DNA from: Cnuibacter physcomitrellae
Lineage (GTDB): Bacteria; Actinomycetota; Actinomycetes; Actinomycetales; Microbacteriaceae
Assembly (NCBI RefSeq): GCF_014640535.1
Contig: NZ_BMHD01000001.1
Location: forward strand, 124,001 to 188,000
Direction of reading: 5' to 3'
DNA length: 64,000 nucleotides
This document shows, in pieces, positions 54,992-64,000 of this stretch (its first letter is position 1; every line of letters starts with the position of its first letter). The position numbers and the translations under genes were made by a program. The notes beneath the pieces are model-generated. The model saw only the letters and a list, made by a program, of their open reading frames with translations. It did no database searches and had not been told where the DNA came from.

Positions 54992-57900
54992 ATGTTCTCG
55001 AAGATCCTTGTGGCCAATCGCGGTGAGATCGCGATCCGGGCGTTCCGGGCGGCGAACGAGCTGGGTGCGGCGACGGTGGCGGTGTTCCCCTATGAGGACC
55101 GCAACTCGATGCACCGGTTGAAGGCGGATGAGGCGTACCAGATCGGTGAGCCGGGGCATCCGGTGCGGGCGTATCTGGATGTGTCGGAGATCATCCGGGT
55201 GGCGCTGCTGTCGGGCGCGGATGCGATCTACCCGGGTTACGGGTTCCTGAGCGAGAACCCGGAGCTGGCGGCGGCTGCGGCGGCGAACGGGATCACGTTC
55301 ATCGGTCCGGCATCGACGGTGCTCGAGATGGCGGGCAACAAGGTCACGGCGAAGGAGCACGCGATCGCGGCCGGGGTGCCGGTGCTGAGGTCGACTCCGG
55401 CGTCGCGCGACATCGAGGAGCTGCTGGCGGGCGCGGAGGAGGTCGGGTTCCCGATCTTCGCGAAGGCCGTCGCCGGTGGCGGCGGGCGCGGGATGCGCCG
55501 GGTCGAGACCCGTGAAAAGCTCCGCCCCGCGCTGGAGTCCGCCATGAGGGAGGCGGACAGCGCGTTCGGCGATCCGACGATGTTCCTGGAGCAGGCGGTG
55601 CTGCGTCCGCGGCACATCGAGGTGCAGATCCTGGCGGATGCGGCGGGCACGACCCTGCACCTGTTCGAGCGGGACTGCTCGGTGCAGCGCCGCAACCAGA
55701 AGGTGGTGGAGATCGCGCCGGCGCCGAACATCTCGGAGGAGCTGCGTGCGGCGCTGCACCGGGATGCGATCGCGTTCGCCCGGTCGATCGGGTACGTGAA
55801 CGCGGGGACGGTGGAGTTCCTGGTCGACACGGCGGGGGAGCGTGCCGGGGAGCACGTGTTCATCGAGATGAACCCGCGCATCCAGGTCGAGCACACGGTG
55901 ACCGAGGAGGTCACGGACGTGGATCTCGTGCAGTCGCAGATGCTCATCGCGTCGGGCAGCACCCTGGCGGAGATGGGGTTGTCGCAGGACACGATCCGTC
56001 TGCATGGGGCGGCGTTGCAGTGCCGGATCACGACGGAGGATCCGACGGACAACTTCCGTCCCGACACCGGCCGGATCACCGCGTACCGGTCGCCGGGTGG
56101 TGCGGGGGTGAGGCTGGACGGCGGCACGGTCGAGGTGGGTGTGCAGATCAGCCCGCACTTCGACTCGATGCTGGCGAAGATGTCGTGCCGTGGCCGCGAC
56201 TTCCCGTCCGCGGTCCGGCGGGCCCGGCGCGGGCTGGCCGAGTTCCGGATCCGGGGTGTGTCCACGAACATCCCGTTCCTGCAGGCCGTGCTGGATGATC
56301 CCGCGTTCGCGGCCGGGGACCTGTCGACGTCGTTCATCGAGGAGCGGCCGTGGCTGGTGCGGGGCCGGGCGTCGAAGGACCGGGGGACGAAGATCCTGAA
56401 CTGGCTCACCGATGTCACGGTGAACCAGCCGAACGGCGCCCCGGCGACGACGGTGCATCCGGTCGACAAGCTCCCGGAGATCGACCTCACCGCCGCGGCC
56501 CCCGCCGGGTCCCGGCAGCGCCTGCTCGAGCTGGGCCCCGCGGGCTTCGCGGCGGCGCTCCGCGCGCAGACCGCTCTCGCGGTGACGGAGACGACGATGC
56601 GTGACGCGCATCAGTCCCTCCTGGCCACTCGGGTGCGCACGAAGGACCTCGTCGCGGTCGCACCCTACGTGGCGCGGATGACCCCGGGGCTGCTGAGCAT
56701 GGAGGCGTGGGGTGGTGCGACCTACGACGTCGCGCTGCGGTTCCTCGCCGAGGATCCGTGGGAGCGGCTCGCCGCGCTGCGTGAGGCGCTGCCGAACATC
56801 GCGATCCAGATGCTGCTGCGCGGCCGGAACACCGTCGGCTACACCCCGTACCCGACGGAGGTGACGGACGCGTTCGTGGCCGAGGCGGCGTCGACGGGGA
56901 TCGACGTGTTCCGCATCTTCGACGCCCTGAACGACGTGTCGCAGATGCGTCCCGCGATCGACGCGGTCCTGGCCACCGGGACGACGGTCGCGGAGGTCGC
57001 GGTCTGCTACACCGGCGACCTCCTCGACCCGGGCGAGGACCTCTACACCCTCGACTACTACCTACGCCTGGCCGAGCAGATCGTCGACGCCGGCGCGCAC
57101 ATCCTCGCCATCAAGGACATGGCCGGGCTGCTGCGTCCCGCCGCGGCCGCGACGCTGGTGTCGGCGTTCCGCGACCGCTTCGACCTGCCCGTGCACGTGC
57201 ACACTCACGACACCGCCGGCGGGCAGCTCGCGACCCTCCTCGCCGCCAGCGCCGCGGGCGCGGACGCGGTCGACGTCGCGGCGGCGCCGATGTCGGGGAC
57301 CACGTCGCAGCCCTCCGCATCCGCTCTGGTCGCGGCGCTCGCTCACACCGACCGCGACACCGGCCTGGACCTGCAGGCCGTGTCCGACCTCGAGCCGTAC
57401 TGGGAGGCGGTCCGGAAGGTCTACGCCCCGTTCGAGTCCGGCCTGCCCGGCCCGACCGGGCGCGTCTACCGACACGAGATCCCGGGCGGGCAGCTGTCGA
57501 ACCTACGGCAGCAGGCCATCGCCCTCGGCCTCGCGGACGACTTCGAGCTGATCGAGGACCTCTACGCCGCCGCGAACGAGATCCTCGGCCGCATCCCCAA
57601 GGTCACGCCCTCCTCGAAGGTCGTCGGCGACCTCGCCCTGCACCTGGCCGCGGTGAAGGCCGACCCGAAGGACTTCGCCGAGAACCCGCAGAACTACGAC
57701 ATCCCCGACAGCGTGATCGGGTTCATGGCGGGCGAGCTCGGCGAGCTCCCCGGCGGATGGCCGGAGCCGTTCCGCACCAAGGTCCTCCAGGGCCGCGACG
57801 TCAAGGTCGGGGTCACCCCGCTCAGCGACACCGACCGCGCCGACCTCGCTCCCGACGCCGAGCCCGCGACGCGCCGGCAGGCGCTGAACCGGCTCCTGTT

Positions 57901-58405
57901 CCCCGCCCCCACCCGCGCGTTCGACTCCAACCGGGACCTGTTCGGCGACCTGTCCGTGGTCGACACCGTCGACTACCTCTACGGCCTCCGCCAGGGCGAG
58001 GAGCACGTCGTCGACATCGACAAGGGCGTCAAGCTCTACGTCGGCCTCGAGGCCATCTCCGAGCCGGACGACAAGGGCATGCGCACCGTCATGACCACCC
58101 TCAACGGGCAGCTGCGCCCCGTGTTCGTCCGCGACCGCTCCGTCACCGTCGAGACCAAGGCGGCGGAGAAGGCCGACCCCGCTCAGCCCGGACAGGTCCC
58201 CGCCCCGTTCTCCGGCGTCGTCACCCTCAAGGTCGCCGTCGGAGACACCGTGGCCGCCGGCCAGGCCATCGCCACCATCGAGGCGATGAAGATGGAGGCA
58301 GCCATCACCACCCCGGTTGCGGGTACGATCTCACGTCTGGCCATCCCCACCACCCAGCAAGTCGACGCCGGCGACCTCCTCGTCGTCATCACCCCCAGCG
58401 CCTGA
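54992..58405 (+). CDS. pyc: Pyruvate carboxylase
   Basis: A 1137-residue biotin enzyme that replenishes oxaloacetate from pyruvate and bicarbonate. In order: biotin carboxylase ([45 protein letters not shown]), carboxyltransferase ([39 protein letters not shown]) and a C-terminal biotinyl domain (TIEAMKMEA, biotin on the Lys). Full length for the single-chain type. The 5' half uses mostly G-ending codons (gcg, gtg, cgg), the 3' half mostly C-ending (gcc, gtc, cgc). Confidence 0.97.
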   Translation: MFSKILVANRGEIAIRAFRAANELGAATVAVFPYEDRNSMHRLKADEAYQIGEPGHPVRAYLDVSEIIRVALLSGADAIYPGYGFLSENPELAAAAAANGITFIGPASTVLEMAGNKVTAKEHAIAAGVPVLRSTPASRDIEELLAGAEEVGFPIFAKAVAGGGGRGMRRVETREKLRPALESAMREADSAFGDPTMFLEQAVLRPRHIEVQILADAAGTTLHLFERDCSVQRRNQKVVEIAPAPNISEELRAALHRDAIAFARSIGYVNAGTVEFLVDTAGERAGEHVFIEMNPRIQVEHTVTEEVTDVDLVQSQMLIASGSTLAEMGLSQDTIRLHGAALQCRITTEDPTDNFRPDTGRITAYRSPGGAGVRLDGGTVEVGVQISPHFDSMLAKMSCRGRDFPSAVRRARRGLAEFRIRGVSTNIPFLQAVLDDPAFAAGDLSTSFIEERPWLVRGRASKDRGTKILNWLTDVTVNQPNGAPATTVHPVDKLPEIDLTAAAPAGSRQRLLELGPAGFAAALRAQTALAVTETTMRDAHQSLLATRVRTKDLVAVAPYVARMTPGLLSMEAWGGATYDVALRFLAEDPWERLAALREALPNIAIQMLLRGRNTVGYTPYPTEVTDAFVAEAASTGIDVFRIFDALNDVSQMRPAIDAVLATGTTVAEVAVCYTGDLLDPGEDLYTLDYYLRLAEQIVDAGAHILAIKDMAGLLRPAAAATLVSAFRDRFDLPVHVHTHDTAGGQLATLLAASAAGADAVDVAAAPMSGTTSQPSASALVAALAHTDRDTGLDLQAVSDLEPYWEAVRKVYAPFESGLPGPTGRVYRHEIPGGQLSNLRQQAIALGLADDFELIEDLYAAANEILGRIPKVTPSSKVVGDLALHLAAVKADPKDFAENPQNYDIPDSVIGFMAGELGELPGGWPEPFRTKVLQGRDVKVGVTPLSDTDRADLAPDAEPATRRQALNRLLFPAPTRAFDSNRDLFGDLSVVDTVDYLYGLRQGEEHVVDIDKGVKLYVGLEAISEPDDKGMRTVMTTLNGQLRPVFVRDRSVTVETKAAEKADPAQPGQVPAPFSGVVTLKVAVGDTVAAGQAIATIEAMKMEAAITTPVAGTISRLAIPTTQQVDAGDLLVVITPSA

Positions 58406-58436
58406 CCGCGCCTCAGCACAGCAAGGAGCGAACGCG

Positions 58437-58928
58437 ATGAGCGTCCGTGAGATCCGCATCTTCGGCGACCCCGTTCTCAAGACGGTGTCCGCCCCCGTCG
58501 AGGAGATCGACGAGGGCGTCCGGCAGCTCGTCGAGGACCTCCTCGACAGCGTGAAGGTGCCCGGGAGGGCCGGGGTCGCGGCCTCGCAGATCGGCGTGAA
58601 CCTCCGCGCCTTCAGCTACAACGTCGACGGCAAGGTCGGCTACGTCATCAACCCGGTGCTCGTCGAGACCTCGGGGGAGCCGGAGCTGATGGACGAGGGC
58701 TGCCTCTCGGTGCCCGACCTCTGGTTCAAGACCAGCCGCCATCCGTACGCGAAGGTGCGCGGCATCGACCTCGACGGCAACGAGATCGAGGTCGAGGGCA
58801 CGGGTGTGCTCGCCCAGGCGCTGCAGCACGAGACCGACCACCTCGACGGCCTGCTGTACCTCGACCGTCTCGACAAGCCCACCCGCCGGGAGGCGATGCG
58901 CCAGGTCCGCGAGTCCTCCTGGTTCTGA
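58437..58928 (+). CDS. def: Peptide deformylase
   Basis: A 163-residue deformylase that removes the formyl group from nascent proteins. Motif 1 is GVAASQIG, motif 2 EGCLSVP, and the metal-binding motif 3 is [15 protein letters not shown] lies upstream of the ATG, 31 bases after pyc. A copy of the dispersed palindrome follows. Confidence 0.95.
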   Translation: MSVREIRIFGDPVLKTVSAPVEEIDEGVRQLVEDLLDSVKVPGRAGVAASQIGVNLRAFSYNVDGKVGYVINPVLVETSGEPELMDEGCLSVPDLWFKTSRHPYAKVRGIDLDGNEIEVEGTGVLAQALQHETDHLDGLLYLDRLDKPTRREAMRQVRESSWF

Positions 58929-58944
58929 CCCCGGCTCCCGTCCT

Positions 58945-59018
58945 CCCGTTCCGCCACCCTGCTGCCCTTTCGCCACGCGCATGCATGTGGCGAAAGGTCA
59001 GGAGAGTGACGGAACGGG
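58945..59018. repeat. Dispersed TTTCGCCAC palindrome, copy D
   Basis: 32-bp arms 58945-58976 and 58987-59018, about 27 of 32 paired, loop GCGCATGCAT. It lies between the convergent def and acyl-CoA synthetase genes, ending 8 bases before the latter's stop. Confidence 0.85.
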
Positions 59019-59025
59019 GGAACCG

Positions 59026-60849
59026 CTAGAGGACGAGCGACTGGCCCTGGGTGGCGGGGGCGGCGTCGTAGATGGCGTCGATGGTGGCGGCGTAGTCCTT
59101 CACGATGACGGCCCGCTTGATCGAGAGCTTCGGCGTGAGGTGCCCGCTCGCCTCGGTGAGGTCGTTCTCGAGGATGACGAACTTGCGGATGGACTCCGCC
59201 CGCGAGACGTTCTTGTTCGCCTCGTCGACGGCTCGCTGGATCTCCGCGAGCACGGCGGGGTTCTGCGCCGCCTCGGTCACCGTCATGTCGGCCCGCTGAC
59301 CGTTGTTGCCGAGCCACACCGGCAGCATCTCGGTGTCGAGGGTGACGAGCGCCGAGATGAAAGGACGCTTGTCGCCGACGACGACCACCTGACCGACGAG
59401 CGGGTTCGACCGGATCGGGTCCTCGAGCGCGGCCGGAGCGACGTTCTTCCCTCCGGCGGTGACGATGATCTCCTTCTTGCGCCCGGTGATGGTGAGGAAG
59501 CCGTCCTCGTCGATCGAGCCGAGGTCGCCGGTCTTGAACCATTCGCCGTCCATGACCTCGGCCGTCGCCTCGGGGTTCTGCCAGTACCCGCCGAAGACGT
59601 TGATGCCCTTGACGTGGATCTCGCCGTCGTCGGCGAGGCGGAGCCCGACGCCCGGGAGCGCCGGGCCGACGGTGCCGATCTTGAACCGGTCGGCGAGGTT
59701 CACCGTGGCCGGCGCGGTCGTCTCGGTGAGGCCGTAGCCCTCGAGGATCTTGACGCCGAGGCTGCGGTAGAAGTGGCCCAGGTGGTGGCCGAGCGGGGCC
59801 GACCCGGAGACGGCGTACTCGACACGGCCGCCGAGCGCCGCGCGGAGCTTCGCGAAGACGAGCTTGTCGAACAGGGCGAACCGGAGCTTGAGACCCAGCG
59901 GCACCCGACCCGCGTCGAGCGCCTCGGAGTGCGCGACCGCCGTCTCGGCGGCCCTCCGGAAGATCTTCCCCTTGCCGCCGGACTCCGCCTTCTGCTCGGC
60001 CGAGTTGTAGACCTTCTCGAACACCCGCGGCACGGCGAGGAGGAACGTCGGCTTGAACGAGCCGAGCGCCTCGAGCAGCCTCTTCGTGTCGGCCTGGTGG
60101 CCCACCTTCACGCCGGCGTGCACGCTCATGACCGAGATGAAGCGGGCGAACACGTGCGCCGTCGTGATGAACAGCACGGTGGAGGCGCCGGGCTTGACGA
60201 CGTCCGACATGGCGACGGCGGCGTTCCGCGACAGCTCGACGAAGTTCGAGTGCGTGAGGATGCAGCCCTTCGGACGCCCCATGGTGCCGGAGGTGTAGAT
60301 CAGCGTCGCGAGGTCGGACCCCTTGGCGAGCCGACGGCGCCGCTCGACCTCTTCATCGGGGACGTCGATGCCCGAGGACGCCAGCTTGTCGAGGTCGCCG
60401 AGGTCGACCTGCCAGACGGTCGTGACGGCGGGCAGGTCGGCGCGCACCTCGTCGAATCGGGCGAAGTGCTCGGCCGTCTCGACGATGATCGCCGTGGCTC
60501 CGGAGTCGCTCAGGTTCCAGGCCACCTGGGTCGGCGAGGACGTCTCGTAGATCGGGACGAGGACGGCGCCCGCGAACCAGGTCGCGAAGTCGATCACCGA
60601 CCACTCGTAGCGCGTGCGGCACATCAGGCCGATCTTGTCGCCCGGCTGGATGCCTGACGCGATGAGGCCCTTGGCCACCGCCGTCACGCGAGCGAGGAAT
60701 TCGGCGGACGTGATGTCGCGCCATCCCGTTCCGTCGGGGACGGCGAACAGCGGGGCCTCGGGGGAGAGGCGCACGCGCTCGACCAGCAGGTCGGTGCAGT
60801 TGGCCTCCGGGTCGGCCGTCACCACGGCCGGAGTCGAATACTCCTTCAC
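59026..60849 (-). CDS. Long-chain acyl-CoA synthetase (AMP-binding)
   Basis: A 607-residue adenylate-forming enzyme that activates fatty acids to acyl-CoA. Motifs: LIYTSGTMGRPKGC (ATP loop), EGYGLTETTAP, WFKTGDLGSIDEDGFLTITGRKKE and the C-terminal lysine region GHLTPKLSIKR. GTG 60849 is fixed by GAAGGAG seven bases upstream; the longer frame has no support. TAGAGT at about 60892-60897 on the minus strand is a likely -10, divergent from the glucokinase promoter. Chain-length specificity is not readable. Confidence 0.94.
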   Translation of the reverse strand: MKEYSTPAVVTADPEANCTDLLVERVRLSPEAPLFAVPDGTGWRDITSAEFLARVTAVAKGLIASGIQPGDKIGLMCRTRYEWSVIDFATWFAGAVLVPIYETSSPTQVAWNLSDSGATAIIVETAEHFARFDEVRADLPAVTTVWQVDLGDLDKLASSGIDVPDEEVERRRRLAKGSDLATLIYTSGTMGRPKGCILTHSNFVELSRNAAVAMSDVVKPGASTVLFITTAHVFARFISVMSVHAGVKVGHQADTKRLLEALGSFKPTFLLAVPRVFEKVYNSAEQKAESGGKGKIFRRAAETAVAHSEALDAGRVPLGLKLRFALFDKLVFAKLRAALGGRVEYAVSGSAPLGHHLGHFYRSLGVKILEGYGLTETTAPATVNLADRFKIGTVGPALPGVGLRLADDGEIHVKGINVFGGYWQNPEATAEVMDGEWFKTGDLGSIDEDGFLTITGRKKEIIVTAGGKNVAPAALEDPIRSNPLVGQVVVVGDKRPFISALVTLDTEMLPVWLGNNGQRADMTVTEAAQNPAVLAEIQRAVDEANKNVSRAESIRKFVILENDLTEASGHLTPKLSIKRAVIVKDYAATIDAIYDAAPATQGQSLVL

Positions 60850-60990
60850 GGCAGCTCCTTCGGTACCGTCGTCGATCAATTCCCTTACACTCTACTTGGC
60901 GTGCTCGGGCCCTGTTTCCTGGGCGGAGCCCATCTACAGCGAGTGGGCCCCCTGAGCGCCCCCGACCGTCCGGAAGCAACAAGGAGTGGC

Positions 60991-61938
60991 ATGCGCGCGA
61001 TCGGGATCGACATCGGGGGCACCAAGATCGCCGGAGCCGTCGTCGACGAGCTCGGCAACATCCTCGCCCAGGATCGTCGCCCCACCAGCGCCTCCGACCC
61101 TCAGGTCATCGAGGACACGGTGGTCGACATGGTGCGCACGCTCGAACTGGGCCACGACATCCAGACCGTCGGCGTCGCCGCGGCGGGCTTCATCGACGCG
61201 GCCCAGTCGGTCGTCTACTACGCGCCCAACATCAACTGGCGGCACGAGCCCTTCCGAGAGAAGCTCGAGGCCCGACTGAACAAGCACATCCTCATCGAGA
61301 ACGACGCCAACGCCGCCGGATGGGCCGAGTTCCGCTTCGGAGCCGGTCGGCTGGTCAGCGACATGGTCACCCTCACGATCGGCACCGGTGTCGGCGGGGC
61401 CATCGTGTCCGGCGACCGTCTGTTCCGGGGCGGCTTCGGCGCCGCGGGGGAGATCGGGCACCTCCGGGTCGTGCCCGGCGGACTGCCCTGCGGTTGCGGC
61501 GCGCACGGCTGCATCGAGCAGTACGGTTCCGGCCGGGCGCTGCAGCGCATGGCGAACGAGCTCGCCGACGCGGGAGGCATCGGTCAGGCTCTCGCGGCCC
61601 GACGTGCCCGGCACGGGACCCTCGACGGCGTCGACATCGCGGAGCTGATCCAGGCCGGCGATCCGGGGGCGCTCGCCGCCCTCCGTCAGCTCGGCGGCTG
61701 GATCGGCCAGGCCGCGGCGAGCCTGGCGGCCGTGCTCGACCCGCAGATGTTCGTCATCGGCGGCGGGGTGGCCCAGTCGGGCGATCTCCTGCTCGACCCC
61801 ATCCGCCTCGCGTTCCTCGAGGCGCTCCCGGCCCGCGGCTACCACCCCGAGCCCGAGTTCCGGATCGCCGAGCTGGTGAACGACGCCGGGGTCGTGGGCG
61901 CTGCCGACCTCGCGCGCGGCCTGGCCGAGGTGCACTGA
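60991..61938 (+). CDS. glk: ROK-family glucokinase
   Basis: A 315-residue ROK sugar kinase. IGIDIGGTKIAGA binds phosphate, LIENDANAAGWAE carries the catalytic Asp, EIGHLRVVPGG and the zinc motif CGCGAHGCIEQYGSG are present. It probably phosphorylates glucose. ATG 60991 has AAGGAG upstream, preferred to the longer frame from 60901. TACACT near 60886 is a likely -10. Confidence 0.93.
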   Translation: MRAIGIDIGGTKIAGAVVDELGNILAQDRRPTSASDPQVIEDTVVDMVRTLELGHDIQTVGVAAAGFIDAAQSVVYYAPNINWRHEPFREKLEARLNKHILIENDANAAGWAEFRFGAGRLVSDMVTLTIGTGVGGAIVSGDRLFRGGFGAAGEIGHLRVVPGGLPCGCGAHGCIEQYGSGRALQRMANELADAGGIGQALAARRARHGTLDGVDIAELIQAGDPGALAALRQLGGWIGQAAASLAAVLDPQMFVIGGGVAQSGDLLLDPIRLAFLEALPARGYHPEPEFRIAELVNDAGVVGAADLARGLAEVH

Positions 61939-61943
61939 GCACG

Positions 61944-62630
61944 ATGTTCTACTTCCTCGTCAAGCTGCTGCTCGCCGGTCCGGTGCTGAAGACGCTCTTC
62001 CGCCCCTGGGTCATCGGCTACGAGAACATCCCCACCAAGGGCGCGGCGATCCTCGCCAGCAACCACCTCTCGTTCAGCGACTCGGTGTTCCTGCCGACGA
62101 TGCTCGACCGGCACGTCACCTTCCTGGCCAAGAGCGACTACTTCACCAAGCGCGGGCCGGCCGGACTCCTCATGCGCCTGTTCTTCAACGCCGCAGGGCA
62201 GCTCCCCATCGACCGGTCGGGGGGCAAGGCCTCCGAGGCGTCGCTGAACACCGGACTGAAGGTCCTCGCCCAGGGCGAGCTGCTCGGCATCTACCCCGAG
62301 GGCACCCGGAGCCCCGACGGGAAGATGTACCGGGGCCGCACCGGCGTGGCCCGCATGGTGCTCGAGGCGCACGTCCCCATCATCCCCATCGTCATGGTCG
62401 ACACCGAGAAGGTGATGCCGCTGCACTCCAAGCTGCCGCGCATCCGCCGCATCGGGATCATCATCGGCAAGCCGCTCGACTTCTCCCGCTTCGAGGGCCT
62501 CGAGTCGGACCGGTTCATCCTGCGGAGCGTGACCGATGAGATCATGTACGAGCTGCATCGCATGAGCGGGCAGGAATACTCCGACGTCTACGCTTCTTCA
62601 GTGAAGGAGAAGCGCGCGCGCAAGCGTTGA
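61944..62630 (+). CDS. plsC: 1-acyl-sn-glycerol-3-phosphate acyltransferase
   Basis: A 228-residue PlsC-type acyltransferase for phosphatidic acid synthesis. The NHLSFSDSVF (H-x4-D) and PEGTRSPDGKMYRGRTG motifs are intact; a hydrophobic N-terminus suggests membrane association. It follows the glucokinase gene by 5 bases. Precise acceptor not certain. Confidence 0.93.
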   Translation: MFYFLVKLLLAGPVLKTLFRPWVIGYENIPTKGAAILASNHLSFSDSVFLPTMLDRHVTFLAKSDYFTKRGPAGLLMRLFFNAAGQLPIDRSGGKASEASLNTGLKVLAQGELLGIYPEGTRSPDGKMYRGRTGVARMVLEAHVPIIPIVMVDTEKVMPLHSKLPRIRRIGIIIGKPLDFSRFEGLESDRFILRSVTDEIMYELHRMSGQEYSDVYASSVKEKRARKR

Positions 62631-62661
62631 CGACAGAACACAGGGAACGGGAACAGAGACA

Positions 62662-64000
62662 GTGGTAGATCCGACCGAGATCATCGTCGAAGCAGATGAG
62701 GCAGTGATCGAGGGTCTCGACTATTGGCGCTCCCTCCCGGTGAAGCAGCAGCCGCAGTGGCCCGACACGGCCGCCATGGAGGCCGTCACCCGCGAGCTCG
62801 CGACGATGCCCCCTCTGGTGTTCGCGGGCGAGGCCGACAACCTGCGGTCCCGGCTCGGCGAGGCCGCGCGCGGACAGGCCTTCCTCCTCCAGGGCGGAGA
62901 CTGCGCCGAGACGTTCGCCGGAGCGACGGCCGACAAGATCCGCGACCGGGTCAAGACGATCCTCCAGATGGCGGTCGTGCTCACCTACGGCGCCTCGATG
63001 CCGGTCATCAAGATGGGGCGCATGGCGGGGCAGTTCGCCAAGCCCCGATCGAGCGACACCGAGACGCGAGACGGCGTGACGCTGCCCGCGTACCGCGGCG
63101 ACGTCGTCAACGGCTACGACTTCACCCCGGAGTCCCGAGCCGCCGATCCCGGTCGTGTGCTCCAGGGCTACCACGTCGCCTCCTCGACGCTGAACCTCAT
63201 CCGGGCGTTCACGCAGGGCGGGTTCGCCGACCTCCGACAGGTCCACACCTGGAACAAGGGCTTCACCTCGAACCCCGCGAACGTGCGCTACGAGCAGCTC
63301 GCCGGTGAGATCGACCGCGCGGTGAAGTTCATGGTGGCGTGCGGGGCCGACTTCGAGGCGCTGAAGCGCACCGAGTTCTACGTCAGCCACGAGGCGCTCC
63401 TGCTCGACTACGAGCGGCCGCTCACGCGCATCGACTCCCGCACGGGCCTCCCGTACGACACGAGCGGCCACTTCGTGTGGATCGGCGAGCGGACCCGCGA
63501 CCTGGACGGCGCGCACGTCGACTTCCTGTCGCGCGTCCGCAACCCGATCGGGGTCAAGCTCGGGCCCACCACCACGGCCGACGACATGCTCCGACTCATC
63601 GACAAGCTCGACCCGCAGCGCGAGCCCGGCCGTCTCACCTTCATCACGCGCATGGGCGCCGGCAAGATCCGCGACGCCCTGCCCCCGCTGCTGGAGGCGG
63701 TGAAGGGCAGCGACGCGCTGCCGCTCTGGGTCACCGACCCGATGCACGGGAACGGCCTCACGACGCCGAACGGCTACAAGACCCGACGCTTCGACGACGT
63801 GGTCGACGAGGTGAAGGGCTTCTTCGAGGCGCACCGTGCCGCGGGCACGTACCCGGGCGGCATCCACGTCGAGCTCACCGGCGACGACGTCACGGAGTGC
63901 CTGGGCGGATCGGAGCAGATCGACGAGGCGACGCTGGCCACCCGGTACGAGTCGCTCTGCGACCCCCGCCTGAACCACATGCAGTCGCTCGAGCTCGCCT
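62662..64000 (+). CDS. aroG: Class II DAHP synthase, 3' truncated
   Basis: About 446 residues visible, running off the window end. It is a plant-type (class II) 3-deoxy-D-arabino-heptulosonate 7-phosphate synthase, first step of the shikimate pathway. FLLQGGDCAETF (catalytic Cys), KMGRMAGQFAKPRS, TWNKGF, VWIGERTR, GVKLGPTTT and VTDPMHGN are present. GTG 62662 gives the usual N-terminus. It is 31 bases after plsC, probably the same transcript. Confidence 0.96.
   Translation, partial: MVDPTEIIVEADEAVIEGLDYWRSLPVKQQPQWPDTAAMEAVTRELATMPPLVFAGEADNLRSRLGEAARGQAFLLQGGDCAETFAGATADKIRDRVKTILQMAVVLTYGASMPVIKMGRMAGQFAKPRSSDTETRDGVTLPAYRGDVVNGYDFTPESRAADPGRVLQGYHVASSTLNLIRAFTQGGFADLRQVHTWNKGFTSNPANVRYEQLAGEIDRAVKFMVACGADFEALKRTEFYVSHEALLLDYERPLTRIDSRTGLPYDTSGHFVWIGERTRDLDGAHVDFLSRVRNPIGVKLGPTTTADDMLRLIDKLDPQREPGRLTFITRMGAGKIRDALPPLLEAVKGSDALPLWVTDPMHGNGLTTPNGYKTRRFDDVVDEVKGFFEAHRAAGTYPGGIHVELTGDDVTECLGGSEQIDEATLATRYESLCDPRLNHMQSLELA

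Overview
This window is a high-GC chromosomal segment of a Gram-positive actinobacterium, most likely a member of the Microbacteriaceae; the genus cannot be fixed from the sequence alone. The evidence is very strong G/C preference at third codon positions, the gene orders rplU-rpmA-obgE-proB-proA-nadD-rsfS and garA-ftsR-merR, a class II DAHP synthase, a DUF4031 gene, an actinobacterial-type ileS T-box, and many genes that seem to start as leaderless mRNAs (a TANNNT -10 box 6-8 nt before the start codon). Most of the window is ordinary core chromosome, with no prophage, transposase, CRISPR array or rRNA.

Layout. 1-9332 is one tightly overlapped operon: a giant Ig-like/FN3 surface protein (cut by the window start), a MoxR AAA+ ATPase, a DUF58 protein, a membrane transglutaminase-like protein lacking its catalytic Cys and His, and a zinc-ribbon/FHA protein. 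9436-15322 holds a poorly defined hypothetical gene, a minus-strand GABA aminotransferase/asparaginase pair, and plus-strand OsmC, MFS exporter and FKBP lipoprotein genes. 15422-21631 is the isoprenoid/site-2 protease neighbourhood (dxr, rseP, ispG), interrupted by a two-component system and a SHOCT protein. 21632-22820 is a non-coding repeat island lying beside a DUF559 nuclease-like gene. 22821-25279 has small membrane proteins and a TetR gene.

25280-31344 is a T-box-controlled ileS followed by folC, a DUF4233 gene and ndk. 31397-36805 carries an FrsA-like hydrolase, a VKOR-family protein, RNase E/G and DUF4031. 36964-43832 covers ribosomal proteins L21/L27, ObgE, proline biosynthesis (ProB, ProA), NadD, RsfS and tRNA-Ala. 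44001-51911 is more accessory: ankyrin protein, TetR and PadR regulators with clear operators, a large LuxR-type ATPase regulator, an aldo/keto reductase and a DUF1295 membrane protein. 52017-58928 has garA, ftsR, a second MerR gene, an orphan ParA, pyruvate carboxylase and peptide deformylase. 59026-64000 has an acyl-CoA synthetase, a ROK glucokinase, an acyltransferase and the start of a class II DAHP synthase.

The most unusual material is not protein coding. The repeat island contains 73-bp inverted-end modules spaced about 148 bp apart and a 13-unit, 36-bp tandem array. A dispersed family of long intergenic palindromes built on TTTCGCCAC occurs at four gene borders. Smaller oddities are a pair of palindromes inside the ileS editing-domain region, a 25-bp tandem repeat upstream of the tetR gene, and an AT-rich tail in nadD.
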